From: Clostridium sp. AM22-11AC
Lineage (GTDB): Bacteria; Bacillota; Clostridia; Lachnospirales; Lachnospiraceae
Length of the DNA: 64,000 nt
Direction: 5' to 3'
Assembly (NCBI RefSeq): GCF_003473545.1
Contig: NZ_QUCM01000006.1
Span: 1-64,000 of the forward strand
Both the position numbers and the translations under genes were made by a program. Of the stretch, positions 51,651-60,538 are shown one piece after another (positions within the stretch are counted from its first letter, which is position 1; each line of letters starts with the position of its first letter). The notes beneath the pieces are model-generated. The model saw only the letters and a list, made by a program, of their open reading frames with translations, made no database searches and was not told where the DNA came from.

Positions 51651-52144
51651 CTGGTGTACCCCCTTGTGTCCAGTATCTGTCTCTGACGGTCTTCCATAAC
51701 CAGCCGCTCTTCATCTACCATGTGGTCATATCCACATAAATGAAGCATACTGTGCGCTACTAAAAATGCTAATTCCCTTGTCTGGGAATGACCGTACTTT
51801 TCAGCCTGTTCCTCCACCTTGTCTACAGAGATCACGATGTCCCCCAACATCAGTTCTCCTGTTTCCGGATTGAAATAATCTTCCACTGCATCTTCCACAT
51901 GGTCAAAATCAGAAGGTTTCTCATAATCAACCATTGGAAAAGACAACACATCCGTAGGCGCATCGATCTGACGGTACTCTTTATTGATGGCCTGGATGGC
52001 ATCATTGTCTGTCAGAATCACATTCACCTCTGCCTCATAAGGGCATTTTTCAAAATCAAGAGACGCCTCTACGATCTCCTTTATGATCTTCTCATAGGGA
52101 AGATCCAGTTTTTTCTCTGCTTCATACTCAATGGAAACTGTCAT
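51647..52144 (-). CDS. ybeY: Endoribonuclease YbeY
   Basis: Single-strand rRNA-processing nuclease. The zinc motif H-x3-H-x5-H is complete in AHSMLHLCGYDHMVDEE, with LSFPMVDYEKPSDF and GDIVISVDKV. 165 residues. It overlaps phoH by one base (TAATG) and the YerB gene by four. Confidence 0.94.
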   Translation of the reverse strand: MTVSIEYEAEKKLDLPYEKIIKEIVEASLDFEKCPYEAEVNVILTDNDAIQAINKEYRQIDAPTDVLSFPMVDYEKPSDFDHVEDAVEDYFNPETGELMLGDIVISVDKVEEQAEKYGHSQTRELAFLVAHSMLHLCGYDHMVDEERLVMEDRQRQILDTRGYTR

Positions 52145-53172
52145 TACCGATTATTCCCCTTTCGTGTATTTTTCACTGCCGGAGTTTTTCTTTCCCCTCT
52201 GGCGGTCTTTGACGCTGTTTTCTTCTCATAATCATCATATGCCTTGACGATCTTCTGTACCAGAGGATGACGGACTACGTCAGAACTGGTCAGATAGCAG
52301 AAACCAATATCGTCAATGTTTTTAAGGACTTTTAAAGCTGTATCCAGACCGGAAGTTGCACCGGAAGGAAGGTCTTTCTGGGTCTGGTCTCCGGTGATGA
52401 TGACCTTGGAGCCAAAACCAATTCTTGTTAAGAACATCTTCATCTGGGCCGGTGTGGTATTCTGTGCCTCATCCAAGATGATATATGCATTGTCCAGGGT
52501 ACGTCCTCTCATGTATGCAAGAGGTGCTACCTCAATAAGACCCTTTTCGGAATTATGCTGATAACTTTCCGCTCCCATGATCTGATATAAGGCATCATAT
52601 AACGGGCGCAGATAAGGGTCGATCTTACTCTGTAAGTCACCTGGAAGAAAACCTAACTTTTCTCCTGCCTCAATCGCAGGTCTTGTAAGGATGATACGGC
52701 CTACTTCCCCGTTTTTAAAAGCCTGGATGGCCATAGCCATGGCAAGATAGGTCTTACCGGTACCAGCCGGTCCAATGCCGAATACGATCATCTTCTTGCG
52801 GATGGAGTCCACATAATGCTTCTGGCCTAAAGTCTTTGGCTTTACCGGCTTTCCCATAATGGTACGGCAGATAATGTCCTTATCGATCTCCAAGATCTGG
52901 TCATCATTTTCCGTAAAGGAAAGAGACAGGGCATAGTCCACATTCTGCTCGGTAATAGTATTCCCCCGCATGGAAAGCTGGATCAGGTTATTAAATACGC
53001 TTTTTGCCTGACCAATGGTCTTTTCCGGACCAATCAGCTTGATCTCGCCGTCCCTGGCGATCATGGTCACATGAAGGGTCCGTTCTATTTTCTTTAAATA
53101 TGCATCGAACTGCCCGCAGACATTTCTCTCATGTTCTGCCGGAATGTCGATCATGGTTTCAATTACACTCAT
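52144..53172 (-). CDS. phoH: PhoH-family ATPase
   Basis: A PhoH/YbeZ-type P-loop ATPase paired with YbeY. Walker A GPAGTGKTYLAMAMA, RPAIEAGEKLGFLPGD, and AYIILDEAQNTT. 342 residues, with a positively charged C-terminal tail (EKKTASKTARGERKTPAVKN) longer than normal. The ybeY-phoH pair is the common arrangement and points to rRNA processing or quality control. Confidence 0.93.
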   Translation of the reverse strand: MSVIETMIDIPAEHERNVCGQFDAYLKKIERTLHVTMIARDGEIKLIGPEKTIGQAKSVFNNLIQLSMRGNTITEQNVDYALSLSFTENDDQILEIDKDIICRTIMGKPVKPKTLGQKHYVDSIRKKMIVFGIGPAGTGKTYLAMAMAIQAFKNGEVGRIILTRPAIEAGEKLGFLPGDLQSKIDPYLRPLYDALYQIMGAESYQHNSEKGLIEVAPLAYMRGRTLDNAYIILDEAQNTTPAQMKMFLTRIGFGSKVIITGDQTQKDLPSGATSGLDTALKVLKNIDDIGFCYLTSSDVVRHPLVQKIVKAYDDYEKKTASKTARGERKTPAVKNTRKGNNR

Positions 53173-53180
53173 CCGTCTGT

Positions 53181-54419
53181 TTAATCTCCTTGAGTTTTAG
53201 AAACAGGGACGCTGACTGCCGCAGGCTCTATTACCTTTAGCGTTCCGCTGATCCTGTAACCAGATATATTCTTTTCTATTTTATCATTATTTTCAAGAAT
53301 TTGTACCCCTTTTTCCCTTAATTTTTCAACAAATTGCCGATTTGTTTCTGAAGCTGTCTGTTCCAGCTCTTCTTTTGTATAACCTTTCTCGTAAACCGTC
53401 ATATATTCCCCTGCTATCTTTCCCACAAAAAGCGGCAGATAAAAATTTGAAAACAGCTTTAACTGGATCATATCTGCGGTGTAATCCCAGTTTTCTTTAT
53501 TTCCATTTTTCCCCAATTCAGGGATCAAACATTCAGGCATAAGAAATGAAAAGGAAAAAGGACCTGCGATCAGGCGCAGACCATAGCGTTTCCTTCCTGT
53601 AGGATAACGCACGTCCCGGGTCAGAGGCAGTTCTTTTTCATAAGTTTCTACTGTTTCTGCCAGTATCTCCCCCTGTGACTGCACATAAAAAGCAGATATC
53701 TCCTGCTCATCATCCCCGATCACAGGAACACGGCCACTGACAAGGACCTGTCCCTGCTGGATCTCTTCTCCTTTTTTCACTTTAGGAATTCCCTGGCGCA
53801 CCATGATATAGGTAATCGTGCCAGTTACATCTGAAACCAGATCACAGGGATCTTCCTTTACCGTTGTTTTAGCCTGTATGATCTTATTTTCCTTGATCTG
53901 GATCACCAGCCTGGTGCCGGATACTCTGGCCGATACCCAGGTGATCTTAGGAAACGCTTCCCTCATCCCAGCTTCCAGCTCCTCACAGTTTATCTTTTTC
54001 TTTTTCATCCCATAGCGCACATCCTGTGTATCCAGATAGCGCACCAATGTATCTGCAGTATAATGGTGATTGCCCTGAAAATGGATATCCCATATGAACA
54101 AAGACATAATATAGAGCAAAAGGAAAAAACTGGAAAGACCTGCTGCCGCATACCATCGTTTCCGGTTTCTCTGAAGAAAAAACGGCAGTCCCCGGCGTTC
54201 GCAGATACGCAGGCGGACACCCTTACCTCTGGCGCAGCCCCTTAACCGGTAAAAATCCTTTAAAAAAAGGGAACATTGGTACTCTCCCTTTTTCAAGCAT
54301 ACCAGTTCCCAGAAAAATATCCCGTTTATCCTGCACCGTTCCAGAAAATATTCCGGGCTGATGCTTTTGATCTGTATTCTTACATAACCTTTTAAAAGGC
54401 GAAAAAAATACCGGATCAT
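53181..54419 (-). CDS. yqfD: Sporulation protein YqfD
   Basis: Needed for sporulation in B. subtilis. N-terminal part SISPEYFLERCRINGIFFWE, one membrane helix (AAAGLSSFFLLLYIMSLFIW) then a large extracytoplasmic part (KITWVSARVSGTRLVIQIKE, DLVSDVTGTITYIMVRQGIP). 412 residues. Overlaps yqfC by four bases. Confidence 0.88.
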   Translation of the reverse strand: MIRYFFRLLKGYVRIQIKSISPEYFLERCRINGIFFWELVCLKKGEYQCSLFLKDFYRLRGCARGKGVRLRICERRGLPFFLQRNRKRWYAAAGLSSFFLLLYIMSLFIWDIHFQGNHHYTADTLVRYLDTQDVRYGMKKKKINCEELEAGMREAFPKITWVSARVSGTRLVIQIKENKIIQAKTTVKEDPCDLVSDVTGTITYIMVRQGIPKVKKGEEIQQGQVLVSGRVPVIGDDEQEISAFYVQSQGEILAETVETYEKELPLTRDVRYPTGRKRYGLRLIAGPFSFSFLMPECLIPELGKNGNKENWDYTADMIQLKLFSNFYLPLFVGKIAGEYMTVYEKGYTKEELEQTASETNRQFVEKLREKGVQILENNDKIEKNISGYRISGTLKVIEPAAVSVPVSKTQGD

Positions 54420-54712
54420 CCCTCCACCCTCCTTTCTGATAACAGATCATCAAACTCTACCGATCGTATCTGTCCCTTGATCTTTAAAGCATCTTCCGTA
54501 TAAGTCTCTATCTCCAGATGAGGCCCTTTAAACACTACCATACAGCCTGCTGCCTTTATTTTCACATACGTATCTGTGTAGATAAGAAGGCTCCTGAAAT
54601 TTTCCGCTACTACTTCATAAGGACCTGTAAAATGGAGCAGAACATCCCCCAGTATTACATCTCTTGGAAGTCCAAGAGCTTCCACTGCTGCCCGTTTTCT
54701 GTCCTCTCTCAT
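54416..54712 (-). CDS. yqfC: Sporulation protein YqfC
   Basis: Small partner of YqfD: LGLPRDVILGDVLLHFTGPY then EVVAENFRSLLIYTDTYVKI, 98 residues. GGGAG upstream. The yqfC-yqfD-phoH-ybeY order is the conserved one in Firmicutes; the first gene is read away from the DUF4397 gene. Confidence 0.9.
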   Translation of the reverse strand: MREDRKRAAVEALGLPRDVILGDVLLHFTGPYEVVAENFRSLLIYTDTYVKIKAAGCMVVFKGPHLEIETYTEDALKIKGQIRSVEFDDLLSERRVEG

Positions 54713-54851
54713 ACCGTTTCTCCCGGAGCCTTTTCCTTTTATTATATGACATCCCCGGCCCTGAAATGCCAGTTTGGCTGTTTACGGCTTTCTGCACCCA
54801 TTTTTTCTTTTAAGAATACACTAATAGGGAAAGAATGATTGTGAGGTTCTT

Positions 54852-55838
54852 ATGACTAATTCTAAGTTAAATCCTGCTTCTGAAGCCATTTCCATGGTAA
54901 AAGCAGCTCAGACAAATGAAGAAGATATTCCTGTAACTCCTCTGCCGGACCCTGGAGAAGGCGGACCTGTATATGATGGTTCCATGAATAATGATCCCAT
55001 GGATAATGGCTCCGGCGGAAACGGCTCGTTCGGCGATGATCTGAGTTCTGTTCCTGTTATCCCCCTGCCAAATCCAGGAGAGGGCGGACCTGTATACAAT
55101 GGTCCTAATTACAACCGTCCATCTGGCGGTATGGGACAGCCGGGGAATTCCCAGATACCGGTATACCGTCCTGTCTTCCCGTCTAATGGCTCCATTACCG
55201 TTCTCCCAGGTATCAGTTTCCCCTGTTACAACTGCACTACCTCCTCAAGCCTTGGCCGGGTACGCATTTTAAATGCTTCTTCCGGTTATCCGGCATTTAA
55301 CGTATCTTTAGGAAACTGGCGCATTGGAGAGCAGTTGGATAACGGGGATCTCACCAGCTATGTACAGGCAGCCTCCGGCTTCCAGACGGTTACAGTATCC
55401 GGCACTAACGGTTATATCTATATCCAGAAAATGATCACCATCCGTGCCGGTTCTGCCTCTACCGTTGCGATCATCAATACCAGCACCGGGCTGGATCTGA
55501 TGGAAATATCCGACCTTTCCTGCAACGGACCATCCGGCACTGCCTGCATCCGTGCCTGCAACCTTTCCCCGGACCTTGGGCCTTTTGATGTAGCTTTAGA
55601 AAACCGCGGCAATTCCTACCGCACCTTCACCAACGTCCGCTTCCAGGAAGTAACCCCGTTCTCCAGTTTCGCATCCGGCTGGTATTCCATCTACGTATTC
55701 CGCACCAATGCATTTAACAACAATAATGCCATTGCAGCAGCTTCAGCAGCGTTAAAGACCGGCGGATCTTATACATTATATATGTTTAACGGGCCGTCAA
55801 GTACGGATGGGCTTAGGACGTTGATATTGTCGAATTAA
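54852..55838 (+). CDS. DUF4397-type protein with Pro/Gly-rich repeat start
   Basis: No signal peptide is visible. Residues 25-100 hold two near-identical motifs (VTPLPDPGEGGPVYDG and VIPLPNPGEGGPVYNG) in a Gly/Asn-rich stretch. Two DUF4397-like beta domains follow (about 135-225: RVRILNASSGYPAFNVSLG; and about 230-325: CIRACNLSPDLGPFDVALEN). DUF4397 proteins of spore formers are sometimes on the spore or cell surface; location here is not proven. GAGG lies six bases upstream. It faces away from yqfC, so promoters must share the 139-base gap 54713-54851. Confidence 0.7.
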   Translation: MTNSKLNPASEAISMVKAAQTNEEDIPVTPLPDPGEGGPVYDGSMNNDPMDNGSGGNGSFGDDLSSVPVIPLPNPGEGGPVYNGPNYNRPSGGMGQPGNSQIPVYRPVFPSNGSITVLPGISFPCYNCTTSSSLGRVRILNASSGYPAFNVSLGNWRIGEQLDNGDLTSYVQAASGFQTVTVSGTNGYIYIQKMITIRAGSASTVAIINTSTGLDLMEISDLSCNGPSGTACIRACNLSPDLGPFDVALENRGNSYRTFTNVRFQEVTPFSSFASGWYSIYVFRTNAFNNNNAIAAASAALKTGGSYTLYMFNGPSSTDGLRTLILSN

Positions 55839-55867
55839 TATCTTTTTATCTGCATAACAATATAAGA

Positions 55868-55910
55868 ACCGGAAGAGCTGTGACTCCCATTCACAGCTCT
55901 TCCGGTCTTT
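55868..55910 (+). terminator. Terminator of DUF4397 gene
   Basis: A 16-bp perfect stem ACCGGAAGAGCTGTGA / TCACAGCTCTTCCGGT with a 7-base loop and CTTTC after it, 30 bases past the stop. Confidence 0.9.
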
Positions 55911-55926
55911 CATACTTTGTATTCAC

Positions 55927-56148
55927 TTACTTTCTATCCCTTTCCAGATTTTTAATGCTCAGATCTCTTCCAAAACCAACATCGGTTCCAAACCGTTTAA
56001 ACAGATCATATGCCAGACTGTCTATGGTGGAAATATGCATCTGGGACTGCTGCTCTAATCAGGCAAGATAACGTTGATTTTTGGTCAAAGCATACTTCTT
56101 CAACAACATTTTCTGCAGCCTGTCATTCATCTGGTTCTTTCTTTGCAT
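55927..56148 (-). pseudogene. Stop-interrupted small ORF coupled to cbiG
   Basis: Starts at ATG 56148, sharing the A of the cbiG stop (TAATG). The frame MQRKNQMNDRLQKMLLKKYA runs to a TGA at 56059-56061 after LTKNQRYLA, and then continues, in frame, as LEQQSQMHISTIDSLAYDLF to a TAA at 55927. One base change from CGA (Arg) would account for the internal stop. Function not recognised. Either a decayed gene, two short peptides, or a sequencing artefact. Confidence 0.55.
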
Positions 56149-57302
56149 TAAATTTTCTTTAAAATATAAAACTGAGTATTTCGGTCCCATAAACATTCCT
56201 TCCCCCGCACAGTCGTTCCAAACCCTTTTGAAAAATCAAGTTCACCCTGCCATTCCAGTGCAGCAGCTAAAGTGATCCCATCGCCTGCCTGTTTTTCAAC
56301 CAACAATTTCCCACCTGCTGCGCAGGCCGACCGTTCACATACATTTCCTACCCCGATCTGTTTTTTTACAAAGGCAGACTCTTTAAAATCGCCTGGAACC
56401 TGATTTAACTGCTCTGGCGTATAGAAACGCTGCTCACAGGGTTGATGTAAACATTCTCCGTCAAATAGCTGTTTTAAGTCTAATACCGCAGGTTCATCCT
56501 GTTTTACATCTACAGAAGCAATAGCTTTCACAGCGGCCGGATCGATCCCATGTTCTTTTAATAAGGCAAAAACTTTTTCTTTCATAAATTCCGGATCTGT
56601 TCCCCTGCGGCACCCAACACCAAGGACAACCGCCCTGGGAACAAGACGCAAATAAGAAGCTTTTTTTTCCGGAAAAGAAGGATCCTTTACTGTGATACAA
56701 ATATTTTCTTCACACCATCTATCCATCACAAAGCCGTCTGGCAATTTTTTTATTGGAAGATCACTGAAAACACCGATCTGCTTTCCTTCTAATACTGCTG
56801 CTGATATGTTCTTCGCTTCTTTCCGGTCTGTGATCGTCATATGATAGGCAGACGCAAACAGATCTACCGCAAACTTCCCATTTACATCCGTTGCTGTCGT
56901 GATCACAGGCACTGCCTCCAGCCAGTCTGCAATGTGCCTTGCAAGTTCATTGGCCCCGCCTACATGCCCTGATAGCAAGGGGATCACAAACTGCGCTCCT
57001 TCATCCACTGTAACTACCGGCGGATCAGTCATCTTATCCCTGATCCATGGCGCAATAGCCCGCACTGCAATACCTGTGGCGCTTACAAAGATCATTGCAC
57101 GCTTTTCTGCAAACATCTTGCCTGTCCATTGGGATAAAGACTCTTCTTCCCGTTCTTTCAGTCCTTCTTTTTTCCACTCTTCCCTTAAGAAACGCTTGGG
57201 AATAATCGCTTCACATTCTTCGCCCGTTTCTTTTAATTTATGAAAAAGACGCCTGCAAACCCAGGCGCCTCGTTCTGTAAAACAGATCACTGCATATTTC
57301 AT
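56148..57302 (-). CDS. cbiG: CbiG, cobalt-precorrin-5A hydrolase
   Basis: An enzyme of anaerobic cobalamin synthesis, opening the ring of cobalt-precorrin-5A. N-terminal and middle parts have ATGIAVRAIAPWIRDKMTDP (SATGIAVR), LLSGHVGGANELARHIA and PVITTATDVNGKFAVDLFA. The C-terminal part has LGVGCRRGTDPEFMKEKVFA and AIASVDVKQDEPAVLDLKQL. 384 residues. It is alone; no other cbi genes lie in the window, and the gene next upstream is for a spore protein. ATG at 57302 (MKYAVICFTERGAW). Confidence 0.92.
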   Translation of the reverse strand: MKYAVICFTERGAWVCRRLFHKLKETGEECEAIIPKRFLREEWKKEGLKEREEESLSQWTGKMFAEKRAMIFVSATGIAVRAIAPWIRDKMTDPPVVTVDEGAQFVIPLLSGHVGGANELARHIADWLEAVPVITTATDVNGKFAVDLFASAYHMTITDRKEAKNISAAVLEGKQIGVFSDLPIKKLPDGFVMDRWCEENICITVKDPSFPEKKASYLRLVPRAVVLGVGCRRGTDPEFMKEKVFALLKEHGIDPAAVKAIASVDVKQDEPAVLDLKQLFDGECLHQPCEQRFYTPEQLNQVPGDFKESAFVKKQIGVGNVCERSACAAGGKLLVEKQAGDGITLAAALEWQGELDFSKGFGTTVRGKECLWDRNTQFYILKKI

Positions 57303-57402
57303 CCTGCTACCTGTACCTTCTTGGATCAAATCCGGATCAGAACATATAGTTTCATTCTGATCACCAGCTTTTCCTACATTCTGGTATCAGTATACTGGAT
57401 TT

Positions 57403-57615
57403 TCAGCTTTCTTTCAATGCTTCCTCTTTTAATTGCCGTTTCCGGCCGGTGATCATCCCTCCAATGCGGCCGCTTTCCTTGGAAGTAAGGCTTTTCCAGC
57501 CTTTCTGCAATACTTTTTCATCTAATCCCAGTTCCTGGGCGATCTCAAATTTTAACTGTTCATCCGGTGTCATATTATGGACATCAAATTCTTTTTTCTT
57601 TTTTGACTTTCCCAT
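57403..57615 (-). CDS. Alpha/beta-type small acid-soluble spore protein, variant (70 aa)
   Basis: A lysine-rich N-terminus, then the SASP core: LKFEIAQELGLDEKVLQKGW, SLTSKESGRIGGMITGRKRQ. The two helices match alpha/beta-type SASP (KYEIAQELG ... SxxNGxVGGxM) that coat and protect spore DNA. The ending differs from the most common members and the protein is more basic. AAGGAG lies nine bases upstream of the ATG. Confidence 0.8.
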   Translation of the reverse strand: MGKSKKKKEFDVHNMTPDEQLKFEIAQELGLDEKVLQKGWKSLTSKESGRIGGMITGRKRQLKEEALKES

Positions 57616-57664
57616 AGGTCTATACTCCTTAATACGTGATGTATTTTCATTGGTCTGTTATAAG

Positions 57665-57694
57665 AAGTATGCCCTTTTTACAGGAAATCATTCA
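57665..57694 (-). promoter_or_regulatory. Candidate sigma-G promoter of the SASP gene
   Basis: On the minus strand TGAATG (57694-57689), a 17-bp spacer and CATACTT (57671-57665), close to the forespore consensus TGAATA / CATACTA. It lies 50 bases upstream of the start codon. Confidence 0.65.
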
Positions 57695-57740
57695 GGAAAC
57701 ACTGAGACGGCACCTGCTGTCGGCTGTTTTTCCAAAATGC

Positions 57741-57777
57741 AAAACAAAAAGAGCAGCCCCGCAAGGAACTGCCCTTT
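57741..57777 (-). terminator. ispH-rpsA terminator
   Basis: AAAGGGCAG / CTGCTCTTT stem with a 12-base loop, followed on the minus strand by TTGTTTTGC; about 20 bases past the stop. Confidence 0.8.
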
Positions 57778-57796
57778 CATCATTTACATTCAGTTA

Positions 57797-59773
57797 TTAC
57801 TTTGCGTAAGAATCGATATCTACGTCAGCAACATCTTCGTTCTGAGGAGCTGCCTGAAGAGCCTTTACGCTTAAGCTGATCTTGTGATCATCTTCGTTGA
57901 AATCTACAACCTTAGCTTCGATTTCCTGGCCGATCTTTAATACATCAGCTGGTTTCTCGATGTGCTCTCTGGAGATCTGGGATACATGAAGCAGTGCATC
58001 AACGCCTGGCTCTAACTCTACGAAAGCGCCAAAGTCAGTCATACGAGCAACACGACCGGTTACTACGCTGCCTGCTGCATACTTCTCAGCTGCATGTGCC
58101 CATGGATTAGCCTCTGGGAACTTTAAGCTTAATGCAATCTTCTCGCCCTGGATATCTTTGATCAGAACGGTTACCTTATCGCCGGACTTGAATACCTTCT
58201 TAGGATTTTCAACACGGCCCCAGCTCATCTCAGAGATGTGAAGGAGACCATCAGCTCCGCCTAAATCGATGAATGCGCCGAAGTCTGTTACGTTCTTAAC
58301 AGTTCCTTCTACCTTATCACCAACCTGGATCTTGGAGAACAGTTCTTCTTTCAGTTTAGCCTTTTCAGTAACTAACAACTGCTTTCTGTCGCCAATGATT
58401 CTTCTTCTCTTAGGATTGAACTCAGTGATTACGAACTGGATTTCCTGTCCTGCGTACTTGGAAAGATCCTTCTCATAAGTATCAGATACAAGGCTTGCTG
58501 GGATAAATACTCTGGAGCCTTCTACTTCAACGCTTAAACCGCCGTCTAATACCTGAGCTACTTTCGCAGTCAGAACTTCCTGATTTTCAAATGCTTCTTC
58601 CAGACGCTTGTTGCCTCTGTCAGCTGCCATACGCTTGTAAGATAAGGATACCATGCCAACACCATCGTTCAGCTTGATAACCTTAGCTTCCATTTCTTCA
58701 CCAACCTGTACCTTGGTAGTTAAATCTACACTATTGTCATTGCTGTACTCGTCACGGGTGATAACACCCTCAGACTTGTTGCCCGCAATGCTCAGAATAA
58801 TCTCATCTTTATTAACTTCGATGACCTGACCGGTAACTATCTCTCCTGTACGTATTGGTTTGGTGGATTCTTCCTCTTCCTTTAATAACTCTGCAAAACT
58901 CTGCTCTGCCATTCTGGTATGAACCTCCTCAATAATCTTTTTTGGGGTGGATGCCCCAGCTGTAATACCTACGCTGCGCACAGAAGATACACTGTCAGGA
59001 TCTAAATCGCCGAGTGTCTGAATGTAAAATGTATTTTTACATTCCTTGAGACAAATCTCGTAAAGCTTCTGGGTGTTGGAAGAATGTCTGCCACCAATGA
59101 CGATCATAGCCTCCACCGAAGATGCTATCCGGGCTGCCTCCACTTGTCTTTCCTGTGTTGCATTGCAAATCGTATTTAAAACACTACTATCATAACCCTT
59201 TTTTGAAATTTTTTCAACTAATTCTTGAAATTTGTTGTAATTAAATGTCGTCTGGGATACGATACATAGCTTTTTGCCCTCTGGAAGGTTATAATCTTCT
59301 GCATCAGCCTCATTTTCCACAACAACAGTGTCACCATTGCCCCAGCCCCGGATACCTTCCACCTCCGGATGCACCGGGCTTCCAATGATGATAACAGCCT
59401 CTCCGGCCCGCGAATGTTCATCTACGATCTTATGGATCTTTTTTACAAAAGGGCAGGTGGCATCTACCACATTTACCCCACGGGAATTTAAGATATCGTA
59501 AACATGACGGCTGACTCCGTGAGAACGGATGATCACGGTTCCCTGACCTTCCGGCAGGTTTTCAAGGTCTTCTTCCGTATCTAATACCTGGACGTCCTTT
59601 TCTTCCAGATCACGGACTACTTCCTCATTGTGGATGATGGGACCATAGGTATAGATGGGACCCTGGGCTTTTCCCTCTTTTACAGCCTGGATCTGCTCAT
59701 AGACCCGGGCTACTGCCCGTTCTACTCCAAAGCAAAAACCTGCACTTTTAGCAACAATGACCTGGCGCTCCAT
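57797..59773 (-). CDS. ispH: IspH fused to ribosomal protein S1-type domains
   Basis: Residues 1-285 are 4-hydroxy-3-methylbut-2-enyl diphosphate reductase, the last step of the MEP isoprenoid pathway, with the three Fe-S cysteines at Cys14 (SAGFCFGVERAV), about Cys105 (VDATCPFVKKIH) and about Cys205 (NTICNATQERQ). Residues 300-645 hold four S1 RNA-binding domains (VTGQVIEVNKDEI, TAKVAQVLDGGLSVEV, VGDKVEGTVKNVTDFGAFID, VVTGRVARMTDFGAFVELE). The fusion is known in Clostridia and combines two unrelated jobs. 658 residues, no frameshift. Overlaps cmk by one base. Confidence 0.96.
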   Translation of the reverse strand: MERQVIVAKSAGFCFGVERAVARVYEQIQAVKEGKAQGPIYTYGPIIHNEEVVRDLEEKDVQVLDTEEDLENLPEGQGTVIIRSHGVSRHVYDILNSRGVNVVDATCPFVKKIHKIVDEHSRAGEAVIIIGSPVHPEVEGIRGWGNGDTVVVENEADAEDYNLPEGKKLCIVSQTTFNYNKFQELVEKISKKGYDSSVLNTICNATQERQVEAARIASSVEAMIVIGGRHSSNTQKLYEICLKECKNTFYIQTLGDLDPDSVSSVRSVGITAGASTPKKIIEEVHTRMAEQSFAELLKEEEESTKPIRTGEIVTGQVIEVNKDEIILSIAGNKSEGVITRDEYSNDNSVDLTTKVQVGEEMEAKVIKLNDGVGMVSLSYKRMAADRGNKRLEEAFENQEVLTAKVAQVLDGGLSVEVEGSRVFIPASLVSDTYEKDLSKYAGQEIQFVITEFNPKRRRIIGDRKQLLVTEKAKLKEELFSKIQVGDKVEGTVKNVTDFGAFIDLGGADGLLHISEMSWGRVENPKKVFKSGDKVTVLIKDIQGEKIALSLKFPEANPWAHAAEKYAAGSVVTGRVARMTDFGAFVELEPGVDALLHVSQISREHIEKPADVLKIGQEIEAKVVDFNEDDHKISLSVKALQAAPQNEDVADVDIDSYAK

Positions 59774-60465
59774 TATGCCTGTCCTCCGTCTGCTTTGTAT
59801 CCCTTTTCACGGACGATCTTTAAAATCTCTTCTACTACCTGGGCCAGAGTCATAGAAGAAGTATCTAACAACACTGCATCCTCTGCCTGCTTTAACGGAG
59901 AATGTTCTCTGTGCATATCCCTGTAATCTCTGTCTTCAATGTCCTTTTCGATCTCTTTTAAATCTGCTTTCATTCCTTTTTCTAACAATTCCTTATAACG
60001 GCGAGCTGCTCTTACCTCTACAGAAGCTGTAAGATAGATCTTTGCAGGTGCATCTGGAAGAACACAGGTACCAATATCCCTTCCGTCCATGATCACATTT
60101 TCCTTTGCTGCCAGCTGTTTCTGAAGCTCTACCAGTTTTTCTCTTACAGGCATATAGCCGGATACTGCAGATGCCATGTTTCCTACTTCTTCTGTACGGA
60201 TCAAGCCGGAAACATCTTCACCATTTAAAAGTACCTGCTGCACACCGTCCTGGTAACGGATAGTCACATCTACTTCCGGGCATGAGCGCTCGATCTCTTC
60301 TGCTGCCTTTGGATCTACGCCCTTTCTTAAGAAATAAAGGGCCATAGCGCGATACATTGCCCCTGTATCTACGTATACAAAGCCAAGTTCCTTTGCCACC
60401 AGCTTTGCAATGGTGCTTTTTCCTGCTCCTGCAGGTCCGTCTACTGCAATATTAAAATGGTTCAT
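59773..60465 (-). CDS. cmk: Cytidylate kinase
   Basis: Phosphorylates CMP and dCMP. P-loop DGPAGAGKSTIAKLVA, VDTGAMYRAMALY, VIMDGRDIGTCVLPDA, and ARRYKELLEKG. 230 residues. AAAGGAG before the ATG. Its stop overlaps the ispH start (TAATG). Confidence 0.95.
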   Translation of the reverse strand: MNHFNIAVDGPAGAGKSTIAKLVAKELGFVYVDTGAMYRAMALYFLRKGVDPKAAEEIERSCPEVDVTIRYQDGVQQVLLNGEDVSGLIRTEEVGNMASAVSGYMPVREKLVELQKQLAAKENVIMDGRDIGTCVLPDAPAKIYLTASVEVRAARRYKELLEKGMKADLKEIEKDIEDRDYRDMHREHSPLKQAEDAVLLDTSSMTLAQVVEEILKIVREKGYKADGGQA

Positions 60466-60538
60466 CTGGGTGTTCTCCTTTAACTTTCATATAGCAATAC
60501 CGCCTGTCTGGCGATCTGTCTGTTTTATTTAATTTTGT

